64,000 nucleotides of DNA from Hyphomonadaceae bacterium UBA1849 (GCA_002338565.1 DDIN01000006.1:124001-188000), one strand, 5' to 3'. Positions 18,538 through 28,089 are shown, numbered from the stretch's first letter. Translations and numbers: made by a program. The notes: generated by a model from the letters alone, not told the origin.

Positions 18538-19176
18538 TCATTCGTCGAATGTGTACAGCCGATATGACCAATACCGATCGCCGCCATCCTGCTTACACGT
18601 CCAGCCGCGCTTCCTGAGACGTGGACGCAGCATACGGTTGAACCAACCATGCGCGGCCAGAAACACTTGTCCCTCCTGAGCGCGATCGATCAGGTAGTCT
18701 ACAGCCTGTTCAGCGCGCTCTTCAGCTTCGCGTATGCCTTCACCGTCCAGTTTGTGCCCGCGAAGCCATGCAGCACGCGCGAGGATATTCCATGTTTTAG
18801 GTAAAAACCGCACTCGTTCCCACGTCGGTGGCGGTAAATTAGCTTCCCAGAACAGCTCAGATGATTCGATATCAGCCCAGGGTGCGGCCTTCATTGCTGT
18901 CTCGCGTGCCCGAGGACGGCTGGAAGACAAAACGACATCACTATCCGCAACTATGTCTTTGAGCTTCTGAGGCGCTTCCTGACCTTCGGCGAGGCTGCCG
19001 ATTTCGTAACGCGCCCACCAGTCTTTGTATTCCTGCCAAGACAGGCGTGGACCCGCGGCACGATCAAGAGCCGGACGACCATGGCGCGCCACGATAATCG
19101 GTCCCGGCTTCTTTGTTGAAGCCTGCGTCTTTTCTGAAGGACTTTGCGTCATGTGACTGTCCGTTTCTGTCGCCAC
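18538..19176 (-). CDS. Histidine phosphatase family protein
   Basis: Cytoplasmic member of the phosphoglycerate-mutase-like superfamily. The RHG motif is in IIVARHGRPALD, with the phosphohistidine nucleophile about residue 31; the second catalytic His is in FLAAHGWFNRML near the C terminus, and SSRPRARETA supplies the conserved Arg. Substrate unknown; related proteins include SixA-like protein phosphatases and sugar-phosphate phosphatases. Met9 is a possible alternative start. Upstream of xseB by 52 bp. Confidence 0.85.
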   Translation of the reverse strand: MATETDSHMTQSPSEKTQASTKKPGPIIVARHGRPALDRAAGPRLSWQEYKDWWARYEIGSLAEGQEAPQKLKDIVADSDVVLSSSRPRARETAMKAAPWADIESSELFWEANLPPPTWERVRFLPKTWNILARAAWLRGHKLDGEGIREAEERAEQAVDYLIDRAQEGQVFLAAHGWFNRMLRPRLRKRGWTCKQDGGDRYWSYRLYTFDE

Positions 19177-19266
19177 ATGGACCTCCCCGAAAAACGATAC
19201 CCTTCAGGTGTTAACCGTCGCTCCGGACATGCGCAAGCCATTGCGGGCACAGATCGGTAAACGTCT

Positions 19267-20436
19267 TCAGGTTTCCGTATCTTCAGGCACCTCTGATGAA
19301 CGTTTTGATCCACTGACAACGTTTTTAGCAGCACTCGCCACACCGGCCATGCGGCCACTGAAGCTCGGTTCAGCGGAGCGGATAATCTCATAGCGGCGCC
19401 GAATCTGCCCCATTACGTGACTAACCTTCGGAATATGCGCGTCCTCCAACTTCAGCCAGAGCCGCTCATTTGCGCCCCCCAGCGTCGACATAACAGAAGA
19501 AGACCGGATCGCACCTCGAATGACAGGTATCTGATACTCGACATAGTATTTCTTGTAATGACCGGCCGAGACACCGAGATCATAGAAACTCAGGCCGTAG
19601 TCTTCCATTCCCTCGATAATGAAATCCTGCAGCATATTACCCGGAGAATAGCTGTGAAACTCCGGGTCATAGGAAGGCACCCAGCCGTGGATGGTGGATT
19701 TGTTTCCGAGGTTGAACTCAGCAGCTACAAGTCTGCCCTCATGGGTCAGAGTATGTAGATACCCTCGGCAATCGGCATCATCGCTTTTCCAAAGCTTGTA
19801 GAGCATGTCCTGGACCCATTTCGGGCCAAGCACATTATGGCGCCCAGTCTCATTGTACTGGCGCTGCTTCCAGCGCATCAATGTTGACCAGTGCTCTTCA
19901 TTTCGATCATCAAAATCGAAACTTATCGGACCGACCTCACGCTCCATCTTTCGCTTGATGCGCCGCTGCTTTTTTGCGTGCCGTGAGTAGAGTTCTCGCT
20001 GCGTGTCAAAATAGGCATCCACGCCCTTACGAACATCCACGACAAAGGCGCCATCAAATTCCTGCGCATAGTCATGCAGCCGACACGCCGGGTCATGCAC
20101 GCCCGTCATTCTGACCACACTCAGGCCCACGGCATTGATCAACTCTTCTGGATCAAAGTCTGCACCGGCAGCCACAATGGGGCCGTGATAGTCTGAGAAT
20201 GGCGCCCCAACTGGCTCAGCTACTCGTCCAGCCTTTTGCATAGGCCATATGAGTTTTAGCTCTCCGTCTTCCCGCCCAAGCACGATCCAGACATCATTCC
20301 GCACTTCAGATACAACGCGCGTAAAGGTGGGTTCAAAGAACGGGCTGGAAAGCGCAATGTCGCCGGAGATAATGGATTTCCAAGCGGAAATATCATCGTC
20401 TGACAAGTCGGCGAAGCGAACGAATTCATACAGCAT
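19267..20436 (-). CDS. FemAB/BioF2-like acetyltransferase (GNAT fold)
   Basis: 389-residue protein of the GNAT-superfamily acetyltransferase 6 group (BioF2-like, also annotated CelD/BcsL or FemAB-like). Supporting pattern: an N-terminal domain with WIVLGREDGELKLIWPM and AGRVAEPVGAPFSDYHGPI, a basic linker (RHAKKQRRIKRKMERE) and the C-terminal catalytic half with DMLYKLW, HTLTHEGRLVAAEFNL, HGWVPSYDPEFHSYSPGNML and GLSFYDLGVSAGHYKKYY. Close relatives lie in exopolysaccharide or lipid-related clusters, but no such genes are adjacent here. Acceptor unknown. The Ser/Glu-rich tail is probably disordered. Confidence 0.82.
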   Translation of the reverse strand: MLYEFVRFADLSDDDISAWKSIISGDIALSSPFFEPTFTRVVSEVRNDVWIVLGREDGELKLIWPMQKAGRVAEPVGAPFSDYHGPIVAAGADFDPEELINAVGLSVVRMTGVHDPACRLHDYAQEFDGAFVVDVRKGVDAYFDTQRELYSRHAKKQRRIKRKMEREVGPISFDFDDRNEEHWSTLMRWKQRQYNETGRHNVLGPKWVQDMLYKLWKSDDADCRGYLHTLTHEGRLVAAEFNLGNKSTIHGWVPSYDPEFHSYSPGNMLQDFIIEGMEDYGLSFYDLGVSAGHYKKYYVEYQIPVIRGAIRSSSVMSTLGGANERLWLKLEDAHIPKVSHVMGQIRRRYEIIRSAEPSFSGRMAGVASAAKNVVSGSKRSSEVPEDTET

Positions 20437-20497
20437 GGAGCAGTCCCTCTAGGCGAAGGACGCTCTCATAAACTGGCTAATTAAGGGATAATCAGGC

Positions 20498-21361
20498 CTA
20501 CAAACTTTTCCAGACCCGACCTTCCGGGCAGCCCGATTCGTAACGGCTACAGAAATTCAGCGTGAACAGAACCGTATCCGCACGACCAATCAGGTGATCA
20601 AACGGCACAAAGCCGATGCTGGCTTCCTGACGATAGCGGCGCGCTGGGGGACAACCCGCACGATCAATCACGCCTTCGGAACTCTGCGGACAGTGCCCTG
20701 TAAGAGCACGCGCATCTGTAGAGTTGTCGCGATTATCACCCATGAAGAAGTAGTGCCCCTCTGGTACGACAAACAACGGGGTCTCCGCGCGTGGCTCGCG
20801 ATCTTCACTCGTTCCTTCTACGATATCATGCACCAGATAAGATACGCCTTCAGGTGTCGTCTCCATCAGCTCATCTGCATTTAGCAGCTGGCCGTAGCGA
20901 TGTTCGTGATAGCTGACACGGCGTACTGGCTCCTGGCGCATCGGTTCGCCGTTGAGAAGTATCAGATTATCAAAGATCTGAATTCGGTCGCCGGGCAAAC
21001 CGATCAGTCGTTTGATCATCACGCGGTCCTGGTGGGGGTGGCGAAACACGATGACGTCACCACGTTCAGGTTCACCCGCAAACATTCGCCCTTCACCCAA
21101 TGGCAGAAACCGGCCGACGCCAAGTGGAAGAGAATAGCGCGAATAGCCGTATGCGAATTTTGAAACAGCGACGCGGTCACCAACCTGAAGGTTTGGCACC
21201 ATGCTTTCGCTTGGAATAGAGCGGAGCTCATAGAAAAACAGCGAAACAAAAAACCAGACCGGCAGAAATACCGCGATGGTGACAATCAGCTCTTTCAGTT
21301 CGCCAAGACCACGCTCAAGAAGCGATGCCTTTTCCTGATTGTCCTCAGTAATATCGTTCAT
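20498..21361 (-). CDS. lepB: Signal peptidase I
   Basis: Inner-membrane serine protease that removes Sec and Tat signal peptides. One clear N-terminal membrane helix (about 25-44) precedes the catalytic Ser53 in SIPSESMVP; the general-base Lys117 is in MIKRLIGLPGD; the C-terminal box GDNRDNSTDAR is intact. The 287 residues are typical. The start overlaps the ybjQ-like stop by 4 bases (ATGA), so it is translationally coupled to a small upstream set (MBL hydrolase, small membrane protein, YbjQ-like protein). In many Alphaproteobacteria lepB lies with acpS and rnc; that arrangement is not seen here. Confidence 0.95.
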   Translation of the reverse strand: MNDITEDNQEKASLLERGLGELKELIVTIAVFLPVWFFVSLFFYELRSIPSESMVPNLQVGDRVAVSKFAYGYSRYSLPLGVGRFLPLGEGRMFAGEPERGDVIVFRHPHQDRVMIKRLIGLPGDRIQIFDNLILLNGEPMRQEPVRRVSYHEHRYGQLLNADELMETTPEGVSYLVHDIVEGTSEDREPRAETPLFVVPEGHYFFMGDNRDNSTDARALTGHCPQSSEGVIDRAGCPPARRYRQEASIGFVPFDHLIGRADTVLFTLNFCSRYESGCPEGRVWKSL

Positions 21362-21672
21362 TTCAGACGTACCGCCGTTCCATAGGTCATGATCTCAGAT
21401 GAGCCTTGCATGATAAGGGATGTTGTGAACCGCACGTTCACGACGGCATCTGCACCCATTTGCCGCGCAGATTCAAGCATGCGGTCGTAAGATTGTTCAC
21501 GCGCTTCGGCCATAAGTTTGGTGTATTCGTCGACTTCGCCGCCGACAAGCGTTCTGAGGCCCGCGATAATGTCCCGCCCAACGAAGCGTGCACGCACAAC
21601 ATTGCCCTTGGCGATACCAATCACCTCAGAGATTTCACGGCCGGGAATTGTCTCAGTTGTCGTGATAATCAT
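21358..21672 (-). CDS. YbjQ-family protein (DUF74)
   Basis: 104-residue member of the YbjQ/UPF0145 heavy-metal-binding-like family, which forms pentameric barrels of unknown role. The core MIITTTETIPGREISEVIG, the VGGEVDEYTKLMAEAREQSYDRMLE helix and the GADAVVNVRF strand are family signatures. The start at 21672 is preferred: its ATG lies one base after the upstream stop and is preceded by TGGAG; an ATG at 21687 inside the upstream gene is the alternative. It overlaps lepB by 4 bases. Confidence 0.88.
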   Translation of the reverse strand: MIITTTETIPGREISEVIGIAKGNVVRARFVGRDIIAGLRTLVGGEVDEYTKLMAEAREQSYDRMLESARQMGADAVVNVRFTTSLIMQGSSEIMTYGTAVRLK

Positions 21673-21673
21673 A

Positions 21674-21934
21674 TCAGCGCTCCACATTCTTCGAATAATA
21701 GTCGTCTTCTTTGCTGTTCAATCGGTCTATGACGACCTGAATGAGCAGAACGAGCATGCCCAATCCCCCACAAATTGGTAGCAGTGCGCTGAACACCAAC
21801 GATGATTGAACAGTGCCCGACGATCCCGCAACGAAACCGAAGAGCTGCAAGCCGATTACAACAATCCAGCCCAGAACGCTTAGGCCGATCAGCCCGATAC
21901 CTATGCGATACATCGGCTTCTTTTCACGTAACAT
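21674..21934 (-). CDS. Small two-helix membrane protein, unknown
   Basis: 86 residues with two hydrophobic segments (about residues 9-32 and 46-68) and a charged C-terminal tail. It begins one base inside the stop of the metallo-hydrolase gene and ends one base before the YbjQ-like start, so it is tightly packed in a coupled operon, which supports it being real. I do not recognise a family. Confidence 0.7.
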   Translation of the reverse strand: MLREKKPMYRIGIGLIGLSVLGWIVVIGLQLFGFVAGSSGTVQSSLVFSALLPICGGLGMLVLLIQVVIDRLNSKEDDYYSKNVER

Positions 21935-23013
21935 CAGCTCACCCTTTCATACCGCCATACGCCATCGTCCCCGAGCGTACGAACAGCCTGACCACGTCCA
22001 ATCAGACAATTGAGATGGGCCAGAGTTTCGCCCGTCGCAAGCGAAAGTATGTCCGGACTGATTTCACGAACAAAAATTGCGCCGAAACACTCCGGTACCG
22101 TTTTTGGTTCGTCCAGCCTGCGTAACAACCTGCGCAACGACTTCTCATGTCCGTCAATCAAAGCCTGAAACCGCGCCTTTGCTCCACGGAATGGGAGATT
22201 ATGCGCTGGCAGAACCAGAACATCTTCCGGCAATGCATCACGTAATCGAGCACAACTCTCGATCCAGTCAGTCAGGGGATCAGCGTTTGGCTCGGTTGGG
22301 TGCACTGAAACATTGGACGAGATCCGCGGCAGCAACTGATCGCCCGAAATGAATAAATTCTTTTCAGCATTGAATAGACACGCATGCTCCGGCGAGTGCC
22401 CGGAGCCGACTAAAACCTGCCAGTCACTTCGATCGATAGAAAGCACGTCTCCATCAGATAGACGCTCGTAGGAATCTGGTAGTCTTGAAACGGCGAGCCC
22501 AAACCGTCCGAAACGGTCCTTGTAGGTTTGAATTGCCTCATCATCCCAGCCTGACGCCTTGAAGAACCGTATGCCCGCTTCAGGTGCCCTACGACCGGTA
22601 TCGCCAACAAGCGTGCGGCACATAAGATATTCTAGCTGAGACATATGAAGTGGCGCATCGAACTTTCTCGATATCCACCCAGCCAGACCGACATGATCCG
22701 GATGCATATGTGTCACGATCACACGCTTGACCGGCAAACCTTGCAGAACGGTGTCAAAAATAGTCCGCCAGTGCTCACGGGTCTCTTCCATTCCCATGCC
22801 GGTATCGACAACCACCCAACCGTCATGATCGCGCAAGAGCCAGAGGTTGATCCATTGCAGAGAGAATGGCAGCGCCATACGCACCCAGAAAACGCCGTCA
22901 GCGACTTCTTTTACCGTCCCCTGCTCGGGTGCTTCGCTCTCTTCGTATGGATAGTCCAACGTCACCTTGGGCGATTTTCCGATCTGCTCGTCAGGTGATG
23001 TTTTTGCATCCAT
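21934..23013 (-). CDS. MBL-fold metallo-hydrolase
   Basis: 359-residue metallo-beta-lactamase-fold hydrolase with the metal motif THMHPDHVG (His102, His104, Asp106, His107), a further metal His in GSGHSPEHACL and Asp in FISGDQLLPRIS. The C-terminal extension contains the helical region RFQALIDGHEKSLRRLLRRL followed by a winged-helix-like stretch, as in beta-lactamase-domain-2/LACTB2-like proteins. Likely a thioester or glyoxalase II-like hydrolase, substrate unknown. It heads a minus-strand run leading into lepB. Confidence 0.88.
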   Translation of the reverse strand: MDAKTSPDEQIGKSPKVTLDYPYEESEAPEQGTVKEVADGVFWVRMALPFSLQWINLWLLRDHDGWVVVDTGMGMEETREHWRTIFDTVLQGLPVKRVIVTHMHPDHVGLAGWISRKFDAPLHMSQLEYLMCRTLVGDTGRRAPEAGIRFFKASGWDDEAIQTYKDRFGRFGLAVSRLPDSYERLSDGDVLSIDRSDWQVLVGSGHSPEHACLFNAEKNLFISGDQLLPRISSNVSVHPTEPNADPLTDWIESCARLRDALPEDVLVLPAHNLPFRGAKARFQALIDGHEKSLRRLLRRLDEPKTVPECFGAIFVREISPDILSLATGETLAHLNCLIGRGQAVRTLGDDGVWRYERVS

Positions 23014-23044
23014 ATCTCTATTCCCTTATATTTTTTATATGTCG

Positions 23045-23050
23045 TATAAT
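23045..23050 (+). promoter_or_regulatory. Candidate -10 box for the Sua5 gene
   Basis: A perfect TATAAT in the 125-bp divergent gap between the MBL hydrolase and the Sua5 gene, 89 bases before the start codon. The hexamer 17 bases upstream is weak, so this is only suggestive. Confidence 0.35.
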
Positions 23051-23138
23051 GCTGGTACAACGAGCCGTCCGCTGACGTCAAAGGTGGCAACCAACAATAA
23101 GAGTTTATGTCGTCCTCTTAATCCGGTATCAGCCCCGC

Positions 23139-24050
23139 ATGACAAACTGCACCGCTGCAATAGAATTGCTCTCCGTAGGCGAATTGATCGGCCTCCCTAC
23201 CGAGACCGTTTATGGGCTTGCCGCTGACGCGACCAATGCAGACGCAGTGGCAAAGATTTTCGCACTCAAGAAACGCCCGCAGTTCAATCCGCTAATCGCG
23301 CACGTCGGCTCTATGGATATGGCGGCGGCGCAAGCAGATTTCAGCGGCAAGGCGCAACAGCTCGCCGAGGTGTTCTGGCCCGGCCCCTTCACTATGGTTC
23401 TTCCAAAGTCGGCTTCGAATACAATATGCGATCTCGCGAGGGCCGGTCTTGAGACGCAGGCGCTGCGCTTTCCAGCCCATCCCGTTGCGCAAGAAGTGAT
23501 CGCCGCCTTCGGAAAGCCGATCGCCGCCCCGTCCGCCAACATTTCGGGCTATGTTAGCCCGACTTCAGCTCAGCATGTTAGGGATGAGTTTGGGGCCAAT
23601 CTCCCACTTGTGCTGGATGGTGGAAGTGCTCGGATCGGCCTTGAATCGACTGTCGTCGCTGTACTAAACGACGAAGTGACACTGTTGCGCCCCGGAAGTG
23701 TATCCAAAGACGATATCGAGGCCGTGGTCGGTAAGATAGGTACATCCTTGCACGACGATAACGCGCCAAAATCACCTGGTATGCTGTCACGGCACTATTC
23801 TCCTGAGGCCAGACTTCGCCTGAACATCACGTCTCCGGAAGCAGACGAAGCCTATATCGGCTTCGGACCTGTCGCTGCGACGACGACGCTGTCGCTCTCT
23901 GAGACAGGTGATCTCACCGAAGCAGCTTCCAACCTGTATGCGATGATACGTGAACTCGATCTCACTTATGATGCTATCGCCGTTGCTCCCATCCCCGAAG
24001 TTGGAATTGGCGCTGCCATAAACGACCGACTTCGTCGAGCCGCCCTGTGA
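23139..24050 (+). CDS. L-threonylcarbamoyladenylate synthase (Sua5 type)
   Basis: Makes L-threonylcarbamoyl-AMP from threonine, bicarbonate and ATP for the t6A modification at position 37 of ANN-decoding tRNAs. The YrdC domain (about 1-190) shows GLPTETVYGLAADATN, KIFALKKRPQFNPLIAHV, FWPGPFTMVLPKS and PSANISGYVSPTSAQHV. The 303-residue length and the C-terminal domain (about 205-300, after the SPGMLSRHYSPEA linker) show the two-domain Sua5 form rather than the short TsaC. It is divergent from the MBL gene and 30 bp before the FAD-linked dehydrogenase. Confidence 0.93.
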   Translation: MTNCTAAIELLSVGELIGLPTETVYGLAADATNADAVAKIFALKKRPQFNPLIAHVGSMDMAAAQADFSGKAQQLAEVFWPGPFTMVLPKSASNTICDLARAGLETQALRFPAHPVAQEVIAAFGKPIAAPSANISGYVSPTSAQHVRDEFGANLPLVLDGGSARIGLESTVVAVLNDEVTLLRPGSVSKDDIEAVVGKIGTSLHDDNAPKSPGMLSRHYSPEARLRLNITSPEADEAYIGFGPVAATTTLSLSETGDLTEAASNLYAMIRELDLTYDAIAVAPIPEVGIGAAINDRLRRAAL

Positions 24051-24080
24051 TTCACTAAGCTCAGTAGTTATCTAATCCAC

Positions 24081-25502
24081 ATGACCCACGACGCCCAAAG
24101 CCTCCCGCAAGCCTTTCTGGACGAAATCAAATCAGCTCTTGGCGAAAAGAGCTGGAGTATCGATCCTGAGGAAATAAGCCCGCACCTAGAAGACTGGCGT
24201 GGAAACTATCGAGGATATTCGCAGCTTCTTCTAAAGCCGGCATCGACTGAGGAAGCAGCAATTGCCGTCAAACTATGCGCGAAACATAACGTCGCGATTA
24301 CGCCTCAAGGCGGCAATACAGGTCTTGTGAACGCTGGCCTCGCACATGGTGAAGTCGTTCTCTCGCTCAAGCGCATGAACACAATTCGTGATATTGATCC
24401 GCTGAACAATTCCATCACTGTTGATGCCGGATGCATTCTCACATCAGTGCACAGTGCCGCCGAAAACAATGACCGCTTCTTTCCGCTCTCACTGGGAAGC
24501 CAGGGGACTGCAACAATCGGCGGATTGATTTCGACCAATGCGGGTGGCGTGGCCGTACTCCGTTACGGAATGATGAGGGACCTTTTGCTCGGTATCGAAG
24601 TCGTCACAGCAGATGGCGAAATTTGGGGCGGCCTTCGCGGGCTTCGAAAAGATAATACCGGCTATGATCTGAAACACCTTTTTGCCGGTGCTGAAGGCAC
24701 ACTAGGAATTGTAACTGGCGCTTGCCTCAAACTGTTCCCGACACCTCGGACGGCAACCGCATGGTTGGCACTGGAGACGCCGGAACACGCAGTAGACCTC
24801 CTGTCACTATTTCGCAGTGAAGCAGGCGATACGGTCACCAGCTTCGAACTCATGCACAAAAGCGGAGTAGAACTCGCAGCTGCCGAGATCAGCGGATGCA
24901 GAGACCCTCTACCTAACGAACTACCATGGCGCGTTCTCGTTGAGCTTTCCTTCGCAGACGAAAAACTCGCACAGAGCACTATGGAACAAGTCCTCGAAAA
25001 GGCATTCGAGAACGGTCTGATCGCTGATGGCACTATCGCCGCGTCTCTCACTCATGCCGAAGAGTTCTGGAAAGTCCGGGAGAGCCTTCCGCTCGTGAAG
25101 CGCGGCTTCCTGACATCGATAAACCACGACATTTCAATCCCGGTATCACTTTTCCCAGGATTCCTGAAAGAATGCGAAGCCAGGCTAAAATCTGACGTTG
25201 GGAATGTTGAAATTTTTGCATTCGGCCACCTCGGAGACGGTAATCTTCACTATGCCGTGGCTGAGCCTGCGTCCGCAGAGCACCCTATCATCAAGGCGCA
25301 AGCTGAACACATAACGGATCTGGTCCACACGCTGGTAACCTCAATGGGCGGTTCGATTTCAGCAGAGCACGGGATTGGCCTTTTGAAACGCCACGAACTT
25401 CCAGACCATAAAAATCCTGCAGAGCTTGAGACCATGCGGCGGATCAAACGCGCACTGGACCCCCAAAACATCATGAATCCGGGCCGAATTTTCACAGTCT
25501 AG
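24081..25502 (+). CDS. FAD-linked 2-hydroxyacid dehydrogenase
   Basis: 473-residue flavoprotein of the D-lactate/glycolate/D-2-hydroxyglutarate dehydrogenase family. The FAD-binding type-4 domain (about 40-220) shows TPQGGNTGLVNAGLA and LGSQGTATIGGLISTNAGG; the C-terminal FAD-oxidase domain has FGHLGDGNLHYAV (metal-binding His region) and ISAEHGIGLLKRHEL, ending with ALDPQNIMNPGRIF. The conserved GDGNLHY and EHGIG motifs fit oxidation of a 2-hydroxyacid with electrons passed to a quinone or ETF-like acceptor. The precise substrate cannot be decided; D-2-hydroxyglutarate or D-lactate are both possible. Confidence 0.9.
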   Translation: MTHDAQSLPQAFLDEIKSALGEKSWSIDPEEISPHLEDWRGNYRGYSQLLLKPASTEEAAIAVKLCAKHNVAITPQGGNTGLVNAGLAHGEVVLSLKRMNTIRDIDPLNNSITVDAGCILTSVHSAAENNDRFFPLSLGSQGTATIGGLISTNAGGVAVLRYGMMRDLLLGIEVVTADGEIWGGLRGLRKDNTGYDLKHLFAGAEGTLGIVTGACLKLFPTPRTATAWLALETPEHAVDLLSLFRSEAGDTVTSFELMHKSGVELAAAEISGCRDPLPNELPWRVLVELSFADEKLAQSTMEQVLEKAFENGLIADGTIAASLTHAEEFWKVRESLPLVKRGFLTSINHDISIPVSLFPGFLKECEARLKSDVGNVEIFAFGHLGDGNLHYAVAEPASAEHPIIKAQAEHITDLVHTLVTSMGGSISAEHGIGLLKRHELPDHKNPAELETMRRIKRALDPQNIMNPGRIFTV

Positions 25503-25660
25503 TCGGTGACAAGCTTACTCGAGTTCGAATCGGGTCAGATAACACCAACGCTTGGGTTTGCTCGCGCCATTCGAACGCTACATCCAAATCTCATAAGGAT
25601 GACGTCACAAAGTATCGAAAGCGCCAGAAGAGCGCGTTATATCAGGGTAAAGACACAACA

Positions 25661-26443
25661 ATGCTCGTACTTCTATCACCAGCCAAAAACCTGAACTTTG
25701 AAGAGATGCCTGTAGCAATCGACAAGACAGCTCCACGGCTGGAAACGGATACAGCAGAGCTCGTTGAGCGCACCAAAAAGCTGAGCCGCTCAGAGATCGG
25801 CTCGCTCATGAAACTGTCGGACGATCTCTCAAATCTCAATTTTGAACGATATCAAGCGCTCGCAAAAGGCATGTCTGCCGAAGAAGCGCAACCTGCCCTA
25901 TTGGCATTCAACGGCGACGTTTACCGCGGATTCGACGCGCGTAACGTTTCGACTGAAACGCTCGACTATGCCCAAAGCAATCTACGCATCCTGTCCGGCC
26001 TGTATGGCCTCCTGCGACCTATGGACTTGATCCACCCATATCGCCTCGAGATGGGCACTCGGTTGAATACACAGCGGGGCCAGAACCTGTATGACTTCTG
26101 GGGCGAGAAAATCACTGATCTTATCAATAACGATCTGAAACCCGCCGGTGGCCCAGTAATCAATCTCGCTTCAAACGAGTATTTTTCGTCCGTTAAAAAG
26201 AAGCGTCTCGATGCTCCCGTTCTGGAAATGGTCTTCCGAGAGGAGAAAGATGAGAAGTCGCGCGTGATAAGTTTTTATGCAAAATACGCACGTGGCCTGA
26301 TGGCTCGATGGATATGCGACAATAAGATTACGTCCGAAGACACGTTAAAAACTTTCGCGCTGGAAGGTTATTCTTATAATGAAGCGCTAAGCACCAACAC
26401 AAAGTATGTATTCAGCCGACCGCAACCCGACCCTAAATCGTAG
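25661..26443 (+). CDS. yaaA: Peroxide stress protein YaaA
   Basis: 260-residue DUF328/UPF0246 protein. The N terminus MLVLLSPAKNLNFE and the QPALLAFNGDVYRGFDA, LSGLYGLLRPMDLIHPYRLEMGT and INLASNEYFSSV motifs define the family. In Escherichia coli YaaA lowers free iron and limits DNA damage during peroxide stress; the fold is DNA-binding-like. Single gene, 158 bp after the dehydrogenase and 63 bp before the patatin; no operon partner is evident. Confidence 0.95.
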   Translation: MLVLLSPAKNLNFEEMPVAIDKTAPRLETDTAELVERTKKLSRSEIGSLMKLSDDLSNLNFERYQALAKGMSAEEAQPALLAFNGDVYRGFDARNVSTETLDYAQSNLRILSGLYGLLRPMDLIHPYRLEMGTRLNTQRGQNLYDFWGEKITDLINNDLKPAGGPVINLASNEYFSSVKKKRLDAPVLEMVFREEKDEKSRVISFYAKYARGLMARWICDNKITSEDTLKTFALEGYSYNEALSTNTKYVFSRPQPDPKS

Positions 26444-26506
26444 GTAGACCATATCGCGCGGTTATTCGTTGTGTTGTAACGCCCGGCACGGGGACAGATA
26501 TCTAAT

Positions 26507-27523
26507 ATGGCAGCACAACCGATCAGCCTTGCCCTTCAGGGGGGCGGCGCCCATGGCGCTTTCACCTGGGGGGTTCTCGATTACCTACTCGAGGAAGGCT
26601 CACTCGACATCAAAGCAATCACCGCGACCTCTGCAGGCGCCATGAATGCTGTCGCCCTTGCCTACGGGTACGCTGTAAACGGCCGGGATGGCGCACGCGA
26701 AGTGCTGGAAGCCTATTGGCGTGACGTCTCACAACGTGGAGCCCCGCTAGCGGCAGCGAGCAGCATGTCTCCCGCCTTCGGCCCATTCACGCCATTTGCC
26801 ATGTTCCAAGCGCTGACCAATGTTGCCAGCCCATATGACCTGAACCCGTTCGACTATAATCCGCTAAAGCAAACGCTGCGGAAAATTATCGACTTTGACG
26901 TGCTTCGCGCCGAAACGGAGATCGATCTCTTCATCGCTGCAACGAACGTTGAAACCGGCAAAGCCCGCATTTTTAAAACCAATGAGATCACGGAAGATGC
27001 TGTTCTTGCATCGGCGTGTCTGCCTCAGGTGTTCAAAGCGGTAGAAATCGAAGGCACACCGCTTTGGGATGGCGGCTATGTCGGGAACCCTGCCCTTTAT
27101 CCCCTATTCTATGCTGACGTGCCGAAAGACATTCTGATCGTCCATATCAACCCTTTGGTCCGGAAAGGAACGCCCAAAACGGCCTCTGCAATTCTGGACC
27201 GCTTGAACGAGATTACGTTCAACGCGTCTCTGATATCCGAACTACGGTCCATCGCTTTCGTACAGAAGCTTCTGGATGAGAACTGGCTCGCTGATCGGAT
27301 GCAGTCGCGGTATCGCCGCCTGTTTATCCATGCGATCCGCGCGGACCAACAGCTCTGCAAGCTATCGATTGAAACAAAATACGAAACCAGCTGGCGCTTC
27401 CTGACCGAACTCAAAAACCGCGGACGCGACGCAGCTCAGACCTGGATTGCGGACCATAGAGGCGTTGTCGGTACGAAGTCGTCTGTCGATATCAAAGACG
27501 AATTTCTGGATAATCTCAGCTAA
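26507..27523 (+). CDS. Patatin-like phospholipase
   Basis: 338-residue cytoplasmic acyl hydrolase with the patatin Ser-Asp dyad: oxyanion loop QGGGAHGAF (residues 11-19), nucleophile Ser42 in ATSAGAMNA (a GxSxG variant with Thr in place of the first Gly) and Asp188 in LWDGGYVGNP. The C-terminal helical region is typical of bacterial patatins sometimes annotated as PHB depolymerase/RssA-like. No signal peptide. It ends in a 4-bp convergent overlap with rsmD. Substrate is unknown. Confidence 0.9.
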   Translation: MAAQPISLALQGGGAHGAFTWGVLDYLLEEGSLDIKAITATSAGAMNAVALAYGYAVNGRDGAREVLEAYWRDVSQRGAPLAAASSMSPAFGPFTPFAMFQALTNVASPYDLNPFDYNPLKQTLRKIIDFDVLRAETEIDLFIAATNVETGKARIFKTNEITEDAVLASACLPQVFKAVEIEGTPLWDGGYVGNPALYPLFYADVPKDILIVHINPLVRKGTPKTASAILDRLNEITFNASLISELRSIAFVQKLLDENWLADRMQSRYRRLFIHAIRADQQLCKLSIETKYETSWRFLTELKNRGRDAAQTWIADHRGVVGTKSSVDIKDEFLDNLS

Positions 27524-28089
27524 GCTTGCGTCGAATAACGGTAGATACGGACTTTGGTATCTCCGTAGAGCCGCTCATCCAGCTGTTCCCAGTTGGCGAT
27601 CTCCAGCTCTTCTTCCGCGTCGGTTTCAACGATAGCTACCGCGTCAGGCGTGATCCAATCACCATACTCGAGCTGTCTAAGCGCCGGCGCGACCAGCCCC
27701 TGATTGTATGGCGGGTCCAGAAAAACCAGATCGAACGGATCGCTAAGCCCCGCAGGCTTTTTACCGAGATCTGTAGCTGATCGTCTATGAATACGGGTAA
27801 TACCGAAAAGCTGGAACTCCTCGATATTTTCACGAATGATCCCGCGCGCACCCGCCGCGATCTCAACGAAAAGACAGAAGGATGCGCCGCGCGAAATCGC
27901 TTCAAAGCCAAGCGCGCCAGAACCCGCAAACAAATCAATCACACGAGCCCCATCAAGGGACGGCATATCGTCATTGTGTTCAAGTAAATTGAAAACAGAC
28001 TCACGAACGCGGTCTGTCGTCGGCCGGGTGGACTTTCCGTCAGGTGTTCTGATCGAGCGACCTTTAAGTTTACCAGCAACAATTCTCAT
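27520..28089 (-). CDS. rsmD: 16S rRNA (guanine(966)-N2)-methyltransferase
   Basis: SAM-dependent methyltransferase for G966 of 16S rRNA (E. coli numbering). Start chosen at 28089 because MRIVAGKLKGRSI is the conserved RsmD N terminus; an upstream ATG at 28173 would add 28 unconserved residues. Visible motifs: RPTTDRVRESVFNLL, SAM motif I DLFAGSGALGFEAISRGA and catalytic motif IV DLVFLDPPYNQG. 189 residues, normal. Convergent with the patatin (4-bp overlap), divergent from tadA over 91 bp. No pseudouridine synthase neighbour, which often accompanies rsmD in this group, is seen. Confidence 0.94.
   Translation of the reverse strand: MRIVAGKLKGRSIRTPDGKSTRPTTDRVRESVFNLLEHNDDMPSLDGARVIDLFAGSGALGFEAISRGASFCLFVEIAAGARGIIRENIEEFQLFGITRIHRRSATDLGKKPAGLSDPFDLVFLDPPYNQGLVAPALRQLEYGDWITPDAVAIVETDAEEELEIANWEQLDERLYGDTKVRIYRYSTQA

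Noticed and set aside
25503..25660. Small frame of 62 codons between the dehydrogenase gene and yaaA
   Set aside because: Overlaps the yaaA start in another frame and has no supporting features.
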